Source: Paraburkholderia elongata | GTDB lineage: Bacteria; Pseudomonadota; Gammaproteobacteria; Burkholderiales; Burkholderiaceae | Direction of reading: 5' to 3' | Assembly (NCBI RefSeq): GCF_013177735.1 | Contig: NZ_WOEZ01000210.1 | Coordinates: 150,950 to 214,949 of the forward strand | Length of the DNA: 64,000 nucleotides | Part shown: piece after piece, positions 8,926 to 17,835 of the stretch | Position numbering within the stretch: position 1 is the first letter of the stretch | How the letters are laid out: every line of letters begins with the position of its first letter | The notes under the pieces: generated by a model | Seen by the model: the letters and a program-made list of their open reading frames with translations, nothing else | What the model was told of the DNA's origin: nothing | Database searches by the model: none | Made by a program: the position numbers and the translations under genes

Positions 8926-9797
8926 TGGAGAGCGCATCCGGTGACCGCGCGCAGCAGCATTCGCACCCGCAGCGCCGGCTGATCATCACGGCTGACGACT
9001 TCGGTCTGCATCGGCGTGTCAACGAAGCCGTCGAGCTTGCGTGCAGGCACGGTGTGCTGACCGCGGCAAGCCTGATGGTCGGCGCGCCCGCCGTACAAGA
9101 TGCCGTTCAGCGGGCGCGGAATCTTCCCGGCCTGCGGGTCGGCCTGCATCTGGTGCTGGCGGACGGCGCGGCAACACTGCCGCGCGCCGCGATTCCGGCG
9201 CTGGTCGACGCCCAGGGACGCTTCGGCGACAACATGGTGCGTGACGGATTCCGCTTCTTCTTTTTGCCGCACGTACGCGCGCAACTCGCGATGGAAATCC
9301 GCGCACAATTCGATGCTTTCGCGCGAACCGGTTTGCCGCTCGATCACGTCAATACGCACAAGCACTTTCACATGCACCCGACGGTGCTCTCGCTGATTCT
9401 GAAGATCGGCAAAGAGTACGGCATGCGGGCGATGCGCCTGCCTTGCGAGGCCGACACGCCTGTGTGGCTCAAACCTTGGGTTGCGCAGATGCGCGCACGG
9501 CTCGATCGGGCCAACATTGCGCATAACGACTACGTAGTTGGGATTGCCCGCACGGGACAGATGGATGAGAACACGCTGCTTGACGCGATAGCTCGCCTAC
9601 CTGCCGGCGTCGGCGAAATCTACTGCCACCCTGCCTCGCCGGGAGACGGCGCGCTCACGGCGGGAATGCAGGCATACCGGCATGCGGACGAACTCGCCGC
9701 GCTGCTGTCCCCGCGTGTCGCCGCGGCACTCGACGCCGCGGGCGCCGTGCGCGGCGGTTTCGCCGACTTGTCCACCGAACGTTTGCAAACGGCATGA
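8925..9797 (+). CDS. hpnK: Hopanoid-associated YdjC-type deacetylase HpnK
   Basis: Predicted to remove the acetyl group from N-acetylglucosaminyl bacteriohopanetetrol after HpnI action. The 290-residue protein has the YdjC metal-site residues: ADDFG near residues 23-27, HVNTHKHFHMHP near 142-153, and IYCHPA near 226. The ATG at 8925 shares bases with the hpnJ stop; a GTG one codon upstream is an alternative start. Its own stop overlaps the hpnL start as ATGA. Tight overlaps on both sides indicate translational coupling. Confidence 0.9.
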   Translation: MESASGDRAQQHSHPQRRLIITADDFGLHRRVNEAVELACRHGVLTAASLMVGAPAVQDAVQRARNLPGLRVGLHLVLADGAATLPRAAIPALVDAQGRFGDNMVRDGFRFFFLPHVRAQLAMEIRAQFDAFARTGLPLDHVNTHKHFHMHPTVLSLILKIGKEYGMRAMRLPCEADTPVWLKPWVAQMRARLDRANIAHNDYVVGIARTGQMDENTLLDAIARLPAGVGEIYCHPASPGDGALTAGMQAYRHADELAALLSPRVAAALDAAGAVRGGFADLSTERLQTA

Positions 9798-10801
9798 AGT
9801 GGCTCAAATGGGCTGGGTTGCCGATCGGCATTGGGGGGCTGCTCGTCCTCGCTTTGCAGAGTGGCGTCGGCGACGTGATACATGTGATTGGAAGGGCCGG
9901 GTTTGTCCTGCTATGGCTCGTGCCGCTGCATGCGTTGCCGTTATTGCTCGACGCTCATGCGTGGCGGCTTCTGCTCGACAAGCGGGCGCCGCTCTGGTTT
10001 CTATGGTGGGTCGCCACCGTGCGTGAGGCCGTGAGCCGTTTGATGCCGGTTGCGAGCATTGGCGGCGAAATTGTCGGCATCCGGCTGGCGCGATGGCGCG
10101 TCCCCGACACCTGCAGCTTGAGCGCGTCGGTAATCGTCGAGGTACTGGTGACGATGGCTGTCCAGTATGCGTTTTCCGCGCTGGGGATTGTGCTGATCGT
10201 CGTATCGGCACAGCAGGTCGATGCATTACGGAGCATCGGCGTGGCGTTTCTGCTATCCATTCCCCTGCCGGTCATGGCGATCGTGGTCGCGCGCCGCGGC
10301 GGCATTTTTCAGGCGATTGAGCGCTGGGCAGCGGGCTTACTGGGCCACGCGCATCCGCTGTTGCGGAGCATCGACGGAAAGCAGCTCGACCTGGAGATCG
10401 ACGCGTTGATGTCGCGCGGCGGCTTGTTGCTGCGCAGTTTCCTGTGGCAGTTTGCCGGCTACGCATTGGGGGCGCTCGAGACTTACTGGGCGCTTGCCAT
10501 GCTTGGGCATCCCGTTTCGTTGAGCGGCGCGCTCGCGATAGAGGCGATTACCCAGGCGGTCCGGCATGCGGCTTTTTTCATTCCCGCTGGGCTTGGGGTG
10601 CAGGATGCAGCGGTTGTGTTGCTCGCCCAGATGTTCGGTGTCGATCGCGACGCCGCGCTTTCGTTAGCGTTGGTGAAGAGAATGCGTGAGGTGGTGTTTG
10701 GATGCACGGCGCTTGCTTCGTGGCAATTAGCTGAGATCGTGCGGGAGCGGCTCGTTCGTTCGCAAGCCGGCACAGCACCGCGTGGGTCGAGTACCCGCTG
10801 A
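9794..10801 (+). CDS. hpnL: Hopanoid-associated membrane protein HpnL (lysylphosphatidylglycerol synthase-like fold)
   Basis: Integral membrane protein of 335 residues with several hydrophobic segments, including ones near residues 10-30, 35-55, 110-135 and 240-285. It resembles the UPF0104/flippase-like family in which HpnL is placed. Its exact role in hopanoid production is not established. The ATG overlaps the hpnK stop by four bases, so it is the last gene of the hpnIJKL operon. The squalene-cyclising and side-chain-building genes of the pathway (shc, hpnH, hpnG) are not in this window. Confidence 0.8.
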   Translation: MKWLKWAGLPIGIGGLLVLALQSGVGDVIHVIGRAGFVLLWLVPLHALPLLLDAHAWRLLLDKRAPLWFLWWVATVREAVSRLMPVASIGGEIVGIRLARWRVPDTCSLSASVIVEVLVTMAVQYAFSALGIVLIVVSAQQVDALRSIGVAFLLSIPLPVMAIVVARRGGIFQAIERWAAGLLGHAHPLLRSIDGKQLDLEIDALMSRGGLLLRSFLWQFAGYALGALETYWALAMLGHPVSLSGALAIEAITQAVRHAAFFIPAGLGVQDAAVVLLAQMFGVDRDAALSLALVKRMREVVFGCTALASWQLAEIVRERLVRSQAGTAPRGSSTR

Positions 10802-10893
10802 CATTTCCGGCCTGCGGTTCGATGCGGGATTCGACCATGAACAGGTGCTAATCGTCACATATCGTGCCGCATAGGTTCACTGGGGTGATATAT

Positions 10894-10944
10894 TATTTGA
10901 TTATTCAATTACCAAGAAATAGAATATAATTGAATTTTCAAGCA
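10894..10944. promoter_or_regulatory. Paired TTGA-N4-TCAA boxes upstream of the MarR gene
   Basis: Two inverted repeats, TATTTGA-TTAT-TCAATTA at 10894-10911 and TAATTGA-ATTT-TCAAGCA at 10927-10944, lie 33 bp apart. They share the core and the spacing of the pair at 2391-2440. Their place just before the MarR start fits autoregulation. They are more degenerate than the pair at the decarboxylase. Confidence 0.5.
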
Positions 10945-10981
10945 CATAAACTCACGTAAACCCTCAATTTTGGCGACGATC

Positions 10982-11440
10982 GTGAACACTCCCAAGCGAC
11001 CAGAAGAACTGGAAAAAGCGGTTCCCTTCCTGATGGCACGTGCCACCAGCCGAATGGGAAACGCGTTCTCGAAGGCACTTAAACCGTTTGGCCTGAACCT
11101 CAGCGAGTGGCGGGTCTGTGCCTCGCTTCTGTATGTTCCGGGCCAGACTTTGTCTGAACTGTCTCTCCATGCATCATCAGATATCTCGGCTCTCTCCAGG
11201 ATCATTGATCGTCTCGAGGGGCAGGAGTTGGTGCGACGAGAGAGGAGCGAGACAGATGGACGGTCGATCAGGGTTGTTCTAACGGAAAGGGGAGAAGAGC
11301 TTGCTCTGCGCATCGTCCCTGTCGCAAAGCGCCACGAGTCGGTGGTTCTCTCTGGCTTTACCGCAGGCGACGTCAAGGTGTTGCGCTCCATGCTGCTCAG
11401 GTTGTACGAGAACGCAGGCGCGCTTGACGATCTGCCTTAA
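10982..11440 (+). CDS. MarR-family transcriptional regulator
   Basis: Winged-helix repressor of about 152 residues, probably binding the paired boxes just upstream and the related pair before the decarboxylase. The MarR core is visible: LNLSEWRVCASLLYVPGQ leads to the helix-turn-helix TLSELSLHASSDISALSRIIDRLE, then RRERSETDGRSIRVVLTERGEEL for the wing. The start is uncertain. GTG at 10982 gives an N-terminus (M)NTPKRPEELEK matching the relic at 2478; a TTG at 10970 is also in frame. Neither has a clear ribosome-binding site. It stands between hpnL and a LysR gene, away from its apparent target, which suggests relocation. Confidence 0.85.
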   Translation: MNTPKRPEELEKAVPFLMARATSRMGNAFSKALKPFGLNLSEWRVCASLLYVPGQTLSELSLHASSDISALSRIIDRLEGQELVRRERSETDGRSIRVVLTERGEELALRIVPVAKRHESVVLSGFTAGDVKVLRSMLLRLYENAGALDDLP

Positions 11441-11473
11441 CCTCGCTCAAGCGGTCAGTTTGTTCGTGCGGAA

Positions 11474-12439
11474 TCATGGGGCCTGGTTTATCTGCAAAGT
11501 GCGTGCGCTGAAGGCATTCTTCGGCACTGTGTTCCAGCGAGCTTCCAGATCCTGTTTCCTGACATGCTCGCTCAATGCATCCGCAAACACGCGAATTTTC
11601 GCAGGCTGGTTCCGCCGGCTCTGATATGCGAGGTTTATCGTCAGAGGCGGCAACTCCCAGTCGCACAACAGCGGAATCAGGCGGCCTGCAACGATATCGT
11701 CGTGCACGATGTACAGCGGCTGAATGACGATCCCCAGTCCGGCGCGACCCGCTGCGCAAATGACCTGCCCTTCGTTCGACTCCAGCGCCGCGCTGACCGG
11801 AATGTTGCGTCGTTCCCGGCCTCGCTTCAATTGCAACAGATACGGGTTCACCGCGTAGCTATAGACAAGCAAATTATGCTGTGCGATGTCTTCCGGCGTC
11901 TCCGGCACGCCGTGCTGCGCCAGATAGGCGGGCGACGCGGCCAGCACGCGGCGCGTATGCGCGAGCCGCCGCACGGTAATGCCCGAGTCGCCCTCGTGTT
12001 CGCGCGTGCGGATCGCGACATCGATGCCCGCCTCGATGAAATTCGGGTAACGGTTCGCCGCCGTTATCTGGACAACGAGCTCAGGATAGCGTTGATTGAA
12101 TTCCGGCAGCCAGGGTGCGATGTGCAACGCCGCGAACGATACCGAACTTGTCACACGCAAAACGCCCCTTGGCCTCTGGGACATGTCGCTGACTGCGGTA
12201 TCCGCTTCAGCAAGGTCAGCAAGGATTGACACGCAGCGACGCTGATACTCGCGCCCTGCATCCGTTAGCCATAGTCGGCGAGTGGTCCGCTCGATGAGCC
12301 GCGCTCCCAACCGGTCTTCGAGTGCGCTCAACATACGGCTCGCCGCAGCGTTTGACATGCCAAGCCGTTCCGCCGCCAGGGACAGGCTGCCGAGGTCCGC
12401 CGTCAGCACGAAGAACTCCATTTGCGTGTAGCGATCCAT
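11474..12439 (-). CDS. LysR-family regulator, divergent from the hydroxyquinol genes
   Basis: DNA-binding activator/repressor of 321 residues. The N-terminal helix-turn-helix reads SLSLAAERLGMSNAAASRMLSALE, followed by LIERTTRRLWLTDAGREY. The effector-binding domain starts near residue 90. The ATG at 12439 faces the hydroxyquinol dioxygenase gene across 131 bp. An inverted repeat AAATATG-N14-CATATTT in that gap is a plausible binding site. By position it should control the dioxygenase and maleylacetate reductase in response to a pathway intermediate; that is inference. Confidence 0.9.
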   Translation of the reverse strand: MDRYTQMEFFVLTADLGSLSLAAERLGMSNAAASRMLSALEDRLGARLIERTTRRLWLTDAGREYQRRCVSILADLAEADTAVSDMSQRPRGVLRVTSSVSFAALHIAPWLPEFNQRYPELVVQITAANRYPNFIEAGIDVAIRTREHEGDSGITVRRLAHTRRVLAASPAYLAQHGVPETPEDIAQHNLLVYSYAVNPYLLQLKRGRERRNIPVSAALESNEGQVICAAGRAGLGIVIQPLYIVHDDIVAGRLIPLLCDWELPPLTINLAYQSRRNQPAKIRVFADALSEHVRKQDLEARWNTVPKNAFSARTLQINQAP

Positions 12440-12462
12440 GTGACGACTTTTCCGCTCACTGG

Positions 12463-12490
12463 AAATATGTTTTCACTATAGCGCATATTT
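12463..12490. promoter_or_regulatory. Candidate LysR operator
   Basis: Perfect 7-bp inverted arms AAATATG (12463-12469) and CATATTT (12484-12490) separated by 14 bp lie between the divergent LysR and dioxygenase genes. Size and position fit a LysR-type site. Direct evidence of binding is absent. Confidence 0.45.
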
Positions 12491-12570
12491 TTCCTCGAAG
12501 AACGTCGTTACAGTAGGCAGAGACCCCATCTAAGGGGTGAGGTCAGCAACGCGGAGTTCAAGGAAAGACC

Positions 12571-13455
12571 ATGCGCAATATCAACGAAGACACCATCACG
12601 CAAGCGGTGCTCGCGGCGATGACCGGCTGTACCAACGACAGGCTGCGCACTGTGATGACGAGCCTCGTCCAGCATTTGCATTCGTTCGCAAGAGACGTGA
12701 AACTGACCGAGAGTGAATGGCTGTATGCAATTAACTTTCTCACCGACGTTGGTCATATCACTGATCAAAAACGTCAGGAGTTCGTACTCCTGTCGGATAC
12801 GCTCGGTCTGTCGATGCTGGTTACGACACAGAACAACCGCAAGCCGGTCGAATGCACGGAAGCAACCGTTCTTGGCCCCTTCTTTGTTTCAGGCGCCCCC
12901 GAATACGCGAACGGTGACGATATTTCCAACGGTGCAGCAGGCCTCCCCTGCTTTGTTACCGGCAGCGTTCGGGGTCTTTCGGGAGAACCTGTAGCCGGGG
13001 CAGCAATCGAAGTCTGGCAATCCGATGAAGATGGGTTTTACGACGTACAGTATGGAGACCCTCTGGAAGCAAAGGTAGAGTATCAAGCCCGTGGTCGTTT
13101 GCAGACGCTGCCTGACGGACTCTTTCATTTCCGCTCGATTCTCGCCGAGGCTTATCCCATTCCGCACGACGGACCGGTTGGCCGAATGCTCGATGCGCTC
13201 GGACGCCATCCGTGGCGCCCAGCCCACCTGCACTTCTGGATCAAGGCGCCAGGGTATGAGCCGTTGATTACACACGTGTTCCGGAACGGGGACAAGTACC
13301 TCGACTCAGACGCCGTATTCGGCGTCCGCTCAACTTTGATCGTTGACTGGATCAAGCATTCGCCGGGTGTCGCGCCGGACGGCACTGCGATGGACACCCC
13401 GTTTTATACGCTCGACTACGATTTCGTTCTCAACCCTTCGGAGCACGGGTCATGA
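12571..13455 (+). CDS. Hydroxyquinol 1,2-dioxygenase (intradiol, Fe(III))
   Basis: Cleaves hydroxyquinol (1,2,4-trihydroxybenzene) between its adjacent hydroxyls to give maleylacetate. The 294-residue protein has the N-terminal helical domain of catechol dioxygenases and the core EATVLGPFFV. The iron ligands appear as Tyr in DVQYGD (about residue 164), Tyr in AEAYPIPHDGPVG (about 197), and two His in RPAHLHFW (about 221 and 223). Length and residues match hydroxyquinol rather than protocatechuate enzymes. AAGGA precedes the ATG. Maleylacetate reductase, which uses the product, follows on the same strand. Confidence 0.9.
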   Translation: MRNINEDTITQAVLAAMTGCTNDRLRTVMTSLVQHLHSFARDVKLTESEWLYAINFLTDVGHITDQKRQEFVLLSDTLGLSMLVTTQNNRKPVECTEATVLGPFFVSGAPEYANGDDISNGAAGLPCFVTGSVRGLSGEPVAGAAIEVWQSDEDGFYDVQYGDPLEAKVEYQARGRLQTLPDGLFHFRSILAEAYPIPHDGPVGRMLDALGRHPWRPAHLHFWIKAPGYEPLITHVFRNGDKYLDSDAVFGVRSTLIVDWIKHSPGVAPDGTAMDTPFYTLDYDFVLNPSEHGS

Positions 13456-13515
13456 ACGTGCATGTCGATACGCAGCACGTGCCAGAGAACGGGCACGCTG
13501 AAGAAGGGACCCGCA

Positions 13516-14589
13516 ATGTCAACATCTGAATTCGTCTATAACGGGCGCGGCACGCGCGTCGTCTTTGGGAGCGGCTCACGCACCCACATCGAACGTGAAT
13601 TGCACTCGCTGAACGTACGGCGCGCTCTGGTTCTGTGTAGTCAAGAGCAGCGCACATTGGGTGTCTCGGTTGCCGACCAACTGGGTGTGCACGCAGCGGG
13701 TGTTTTTGATCGCGCTGCCATGCACGTGCCGGTTGAGCTGGTCACGGAAGTGCGCACGGTTGCCGCGTCGCTGGATGCCGACTGCGTGATCGCCGTGGGC
13801 GGCGGCTCCGCAATCGGCCTCGCGAAGGGTCTTGCCCTTGAGACGAGCCTGCCTATTCTCGCCGTGCCGACCACCTACGCTGGCAGTGAAATGACGCCCA
13901 TATTCGGGTTGACCGAATCAGGCCTGAAACGGACAGGCACTGATTTGCGTGTATTACCCAAAACGGTAGTCTACGATCCAGACCTGACCCTGACCCTGCC
14001 AGTAAGCATGTCAGTGACAAGCGGCATCAACGCAATTGCACACGCGGCAGAAGGTCTGTATTCACGTGATGCAAATCCTCTTACCAGCCTTATGGCCGAA
14101 GAGGGCATCACGGCGCTCGCGCGCAGCTTACCCCAAATCGTCGCACAGCCCAACGACCCATCCGCACGCGCCGATGCGCTCTACGGCGCCTGGCTTTGCG
14201 GCACAGTGCTCGGAAGCGTCGGCATGGCGTTGCATCACAAGCTATGCCATACGCTCGGCGGCAGTTTCAATCTGCCGCACGCACCCACCCATACCATTGT
14301 GCTGCCACACGCATTGGCGTACAACGCCGACGCAGTACCCGATGCGGTGAGACGGATTGCGCGGGCGATCGGGCACGACAATGCCGCGCAAGGTCTATAC
14401 GAACTCGCGCGCGCAAACGGTGCGCCCGTCGCGCTGAAGGAGATCGGCATGCTCGAGGAACAACTCGACCAGGCCGCCGACATTGCATGCAACAACGCTT
14501 ACTGGAATCCCCGTCCGCTAGAACGCGGAGCGATTCGCGCGTTGCTGCAGCGGGCATTCGACGGTAGCGCACCAAATGATGGGTTGTAG
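13516..14589 (+). CDS. Maleylacetate reductase
   Basis: NAD(P)H-dependent reduction of maleylacetate to 3-oxoadipate, which then enters central metabolism. The 357-residue protein belongs to the iron-containing alcohol dehydrogenase superfamily. It has the nucleotide-binding VGGGSAIGLAK near residue 95, VPTTYAGSEMT near 118, and HHKLCHTLGG near 240. The ATG at 13516 has AAGGGA eight bases before it and gives the usual length; an upstream in-frame ATG at 13462 lacks this signal. It follows the dioxygenase after 60 bp that hold a 25-codon open frame overlapping its start. Confidence 0.9.
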   Translation: MSTSEFVYNGRGTRVVFGSGSRTHIERELHSLNVRRALVLCSQEQRTLGVSVADQLGVHAAGVFDRAAMHVPVELVTEVRTVAASLDADCVIAVGGGSAIGLAKGLALETSLPILAVPTTYAGSEMTPIFGLTESGLKRTGTDLRVLPKTVVYDPDLTLTLPVSMSVTSGINAIAHAAEGLYSRDANPLTSLMAEEGITALARSLPQIVAQPNDPSARADALYGAWLCGTVLGSVGMALHHKLCHTLGGSFNLPHAPTHTIVLPHALAYNADAVPDAVRRIARAIGHDNAAQGLYELARANGAPVALKEIGMLEEQLDQAADIACNNAYWNPRPLERGAIRALLQRAFDGSAPNDGL

Positions 14590-14713
14590 AACGAGTTTTG
14601 CAAGAAATGTCCGGGCGCGCCGCCCGGCGGAACCTAAGCGTACTGAGCAGCAACGTGCGCAGGAAACTCGTTCGGCCGTCTTAATTCGGTCCGGAAATTT
14701 CGGCGACCAGTGA
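14579..14713 (+). pseudogene. N-terminal fragment of a TetR-family regulator gene
   Basis: This frame encodes about 44 residues including EPKRTEQQRAQETRSAVL and then stops. The intact TetR gene at 26685 has ELKRAEQQRAQETRSAIL at the equivalent place, and the match covers about 35 codons. The helix-turn-helix that should follow is gone. The fragment overlaps the end of the maleylacetate reductase gene. It is a duplicate 5' end left by rearrangement, parallel to the MarR fragment near 2.48 kb. Confidence 0.75.
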
Positions 14714-14822
14714 TCTATCACCGTCCGATCCGGTGCTGGCTAAAGAATATTGGTGCACCGTGGAGCAGCTCGTGTTTGGAGCATCAGCACCACGTTAGGC
14801 GATCCCCGTTGGCACAACAACA

Positions 14823-15770
14823 TCAGTTGCGTGCCTTGCGCGCTGTCAATGCCTTACCCGCGCGTGCGCCATTCTCCCTGCCCATTTGCTGACTCACCCA
14901 ATCGCCAATCGAAACGACGGCGTCCAGGTCAATTCCGGTTTCAATCCCGAGACCGTCCAGTAGGTAGAGTAGATCTTCTGTAGCGACATTGCCGGTGGCG
15001 CCTTTGGCATAGGGGCAACCGCCCAGTCCACCAACGGACGCGTGGAACATCGACATTCCGACCTGAAGGGCACCGACGATATTTGCCAAAGCCTGCCCAT
15101 AAGTGTCATGAAAGTGGCCAGCGAGACACTCCAACGGAAACTCCTTGGAAGCCGCTTGAACAACTCGCTGAACATGGTGCACCGTGCCCACCCCAATCGT
15201 ATCGGCAATGTCGATTTCGTCACACCCCAGATCGCGAAAGCGCCTGACCATATCGACGACGGCATCAACGCTCACCCGCCCCTGGTACGGACATCCGAAG
15301 GAGCATGAAATGCTGGCGCGCAATCGCAATCCCGCAGCTTTCGCCATACGCGCCACCGGGGAAAAGCGCTCGAGGGATTCTGTGACAGAACAATTGATGT
15401 TGCGAATGGAAAATGCTTCGCTTGCCGCACCGAAGATGACGACCTCGTCGACCTTGCTCTCTATCGCGGCCTCAAGCCCTCTCATGTTGGGTGTCAGTGC
15501 GGCATACGAGACTCCCGCCTCGCGATCTATCCCAGCCATGACTGCTGCACCATCGGCCATTTGCGGAATCCATTTGGGCGACACGAAGGACGCAGCTTCG
15601 ATTCGTCGTACACCGGCACCAACGAGTCGATTGATCAGTTCAATCTTGGTGTCGGTTGGTATGAACTTGCTTTCCGCCTGTAGACCGTCCCTCGGACCGA
15701 CCTCAACAATGCGTACGTGCCGTGGAAGACCTCTATCGATGCCCTCTCTCCAACGCTCCTGTTGATTCAT
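14823..15770 (-). CDS. Hydroxymethylglutaryl-CoA lyase-like enzyme (HMGL family)
   Basis: TIM-barrel lyase that splits a 3-hydroxy-3-methylacyl-CoA or related ester by retro-Claisen chemistry; HMG-CoA lyase yields acetyl-CoA and acetoacetate. The 315-residue protein has VEVGPRDGLQ near residue 22, CSFGCPYQG near 155, a metal-binding GHFHDTYG, and the signature GGLGGCPYAKGATGNV near 260 with the active-site Cys. The start at 15770 has GGAG six bases before it; longer readings lack this. It is the last gene of the minus-strand catabolic series. It could also complete leucine breakdown, because no lyase follows liuABCD in this window. Confidence 0.85.
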   Translation of the reverse strand: MNQQERWREGIDRGLPRHVRIVEVGPRDGLQAESKFIPTDTKIELINRLVGAGVRRIEAASFVSPKWIPQMADGAAVMAGIDREAGVSYAALTPNMRGLEAAIESKVDEVVIFGAASEAFSIRNINCSVTESLERFSPVARMAKAAGLRLRASISCSFGCPYQGRVSVDAVVDMVRRFRDLGCDEIDIADTIGVGTVHHVQRVVQAASKEFPLECLAGHFHDTYGQALANIVGALQVGMSMFHASVGGLGGCPYAKGATGNVATEDLLYLLDGLGIETGIDLDAVVSIGDWVSQQMGRENGARAGKALTARKARN

Positions 15771-15961
15771 TTTGAACTCCATTTTGTGGCCAGGAGCAAC
15801 ACTCGCGACGTGGGCACGATTGCGACACCGCAGAAGCAGCTCCGTGAAAGAATGAGACCGCATGCCTGCCACTAGCATGACCGACGGTGCTCGAATTGTG
15901 TATGCGTCTCGCCGTTGACGTGTGATCACGCGAATCCAGGCGAGACGCTCGCCTTCAGCAT

Positions 15962-17716
15962 TTACCTCGAAAGCACCTGCCCCAATACCCGGCGAAGCTC
16001 GGCTGCCGGATCATTCGGCAATGTGAGGCTTCGCCACGCCACATGATGGTCAGGGCGGGTCAATACGCAACCACTGTCGCTGATTTCGCGCACGCGAGCC
16101 CAGTCGCCAGTGTGGTCCGCATAGGGCTGCCGTGGACCAATAATGTGTACGTCAAGCTTCACCCCCAGCTCCTCACCGACTCTCGAGGCAGCCTCAACCC
16201 ATGCTTCGCCTCCAAGACCGGTGAACAGCACGAATCGCCCATGTCCCGCGAGGTCAAGCGTGGAGTGCTGCCGTCCACGGGAGTCGAAAATCCAGGCGTG
16301 CGGCAGACGCGCACCGGGCCATGTCGTGGCCTGGTAATACAGCTCGCGGTCACGTTCAAACGTCGGTTCGGCTTGCCCATCTGTCACCGCAGCGCTTGAG
16401 TGATAGCGTTGATTCATCTCCACGCCCTGGGCGTCCAACTCATATTGCTTGAACGCCAACGCTTCCCGAATTGCTTCCCGCTGTTTTTCCGCCGCCTCCG
16501 TGGACGCGCTTCGAGCATGCATATTCGCTTGCAAGACTTCCCCGTCGTTCGATTTGTCAATGCCAAGCGCGCTATAGAGCGGGGCGAATTCGGCAATCGA
16601 TTGGTTCGCGCGGGTGACGACCTGCTTGGCGATCGGTGCACGCTCAGCCGAATAGGTATCCAGAAGCGCTTCGCCCGCGTGCCCCTTGATGACTTCCGCG
16701 AGCTTCCACGCGAGGTTAAACGCGTCCTGAATCGATGTGTTGGAGCCCAACCCGCCAGACGGCGGGTGTCGGTGGGTCGCGTCGCCCATGCAGAACACCC
16801 TCCCCTCCTGCATGCGAGTTGCGTACATGTTGTTTACTGTCCAGGTATTCGCGCCCAACAGTTCGATCTCGAGATCCGGCTTGCCCACCAGCTGGCGTGC
16901 GATCGTGGTGGCCTTTGCCTCGTCCACAACCGGGGCAGGCTCGTTGATGTCATAGCCCCAAACAATCAACCACTCGTTCCAAGGCCGAACCATCCGGATC
17001 AGGCCCATCCCGATACCGCCCACTTCCGCGCCCGGCTGCATGATTGGGTACAACACTGCAGGGCGGTGCGCAACGAATTCAGACAGGTCCGCGCGGAACC
17101 AGATGTTCATCGACCCCCGCACACCCATCTGCCCTTCGAAAGGCAGACCCGCGTCCTTCGCGACCTTGGAGTTCCCTCCGTCCGCGCCGACAAGGTATCT
17201 TGATCTGACCGTGAACTCCTCGCCCGACAATCGGTCACGGCAGATCGTGATCACACCGTCTTCGGTCTGCGTATGACTCAGATATTCCGTGCTCATCCGC
17301 GCCTCGGTACCTCGTGCGCAGGCTGTCTTGAAGAGCAGGGGCTCCATAAACGTCTGCGGCAAATCGTTCATCTTTGTCGGACTCGACAATTGACGTTCCG
17401 CTCTCGACAACGGATGCAGTCCCCAACTGGGTACCCTGCCGATCTCCTCACCGGTCAGACTTTCGCAGAAAACCGTCCCGCCCATCAGATCCTGATCGGT
17501 CGCGTACAGGTAAGCCTCCTGCTCCACTTGCTGGCCGAGGTCGCGCAGGACCTCCATGGTGCGCAGGTTTGTGATGTGCGCTCGAGGCGTGTTGGCCAAC
17601 CAACGATATTGGTTGACGACCATGTTGTTGATACCGTACGTCGAAAGCAGCGCGGCACAGGCGGAGCCGGCTGGCCCCGTCCCGACGATGAGTACATCCG
17701 TGGTTATTTCATACAT
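15962..17716 (-). CDS. FAD-dependent phenol/resorcinol monooxygenase, TfdB-like
   Basis: Flavoprotein aromatic hydroxylase of the 2,4-dichlorophenol 6-monooxygenase type, using NAD(P)H and O2. The 584-residue protein has the FAD-binding GTGPAGSACA near residue 12, LVGADGGNS near 175, and GDATHRHPPSGGLGSNTSIQD near 305. The C-terminal thioredoxin-like domain typical of this group follows. GGAGG before the ATG at 17716 sets the start. Because hydroxyquinol dioxygenase and a resorcylate decarboxylase are nearby, resorcinol to hydroxyquinol is the likely reaction. A substituted phenol is possible. Confidence 0.85.
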   Translation of the reverse strand: MYEITTDVLIVGTGPAGSACAALLSTYGINNMVVNQYRWLANTPRAHITNLRTMEVLRDLGQQVEQEAYLYATDQDLMGGTVFCESLTGEEIGRVPSWGLHPLSRAERQLSSPTKMNDLPQTFMEPLLFKTACARGTEARMSTEYLSHTQTEDGVITICRDRLSGEEFTVRSRYLVGADGGNSKVAKDAGLPFEGQMGVRGSMNIWFRADLSEFVAHRPAVLYPIMQPGAEVGGIGMGLIRMVRPWNEWLIVWGYDINEPAPVVDEAKATTIARQLVGKPDLEIELLGANTWTVNNMYATRMQEGRVFCMGDATHRHPPSGGLGSNTSIQDAFNLAWKLAEVIKGHAGEALLDTYSAERAPIAKQVVTRANQSIAEFAPLYSALGIDKSNDGEVLQANMHARSASTEAAEKQREAIREALAFKQYELDAQGVEMNQRYHSSAAVTDGQAEPTFERDRELYYQATTWPGARLPHAWIFDSRGRQHSTLDLAGHGRFVLFTGLGGEAWVEAASRVGEELGVKLDVHIIGPRQPYADHTGDWARVREISDSGCVLTRPDHHVAWRSLTLPNDPAAELRRVLGQVLSR

Positions 17717-17835
17717 TCCACACCTCCATTTGTCAAACTTTCGCACCCCGCTGCGTCCGTATATTTCGGATACCTAAGTCATAGCGAGTGTGCGAGTCTC
17801 GATTTTTACGAGCCTGCTCAGTTTTCACGAACCTC

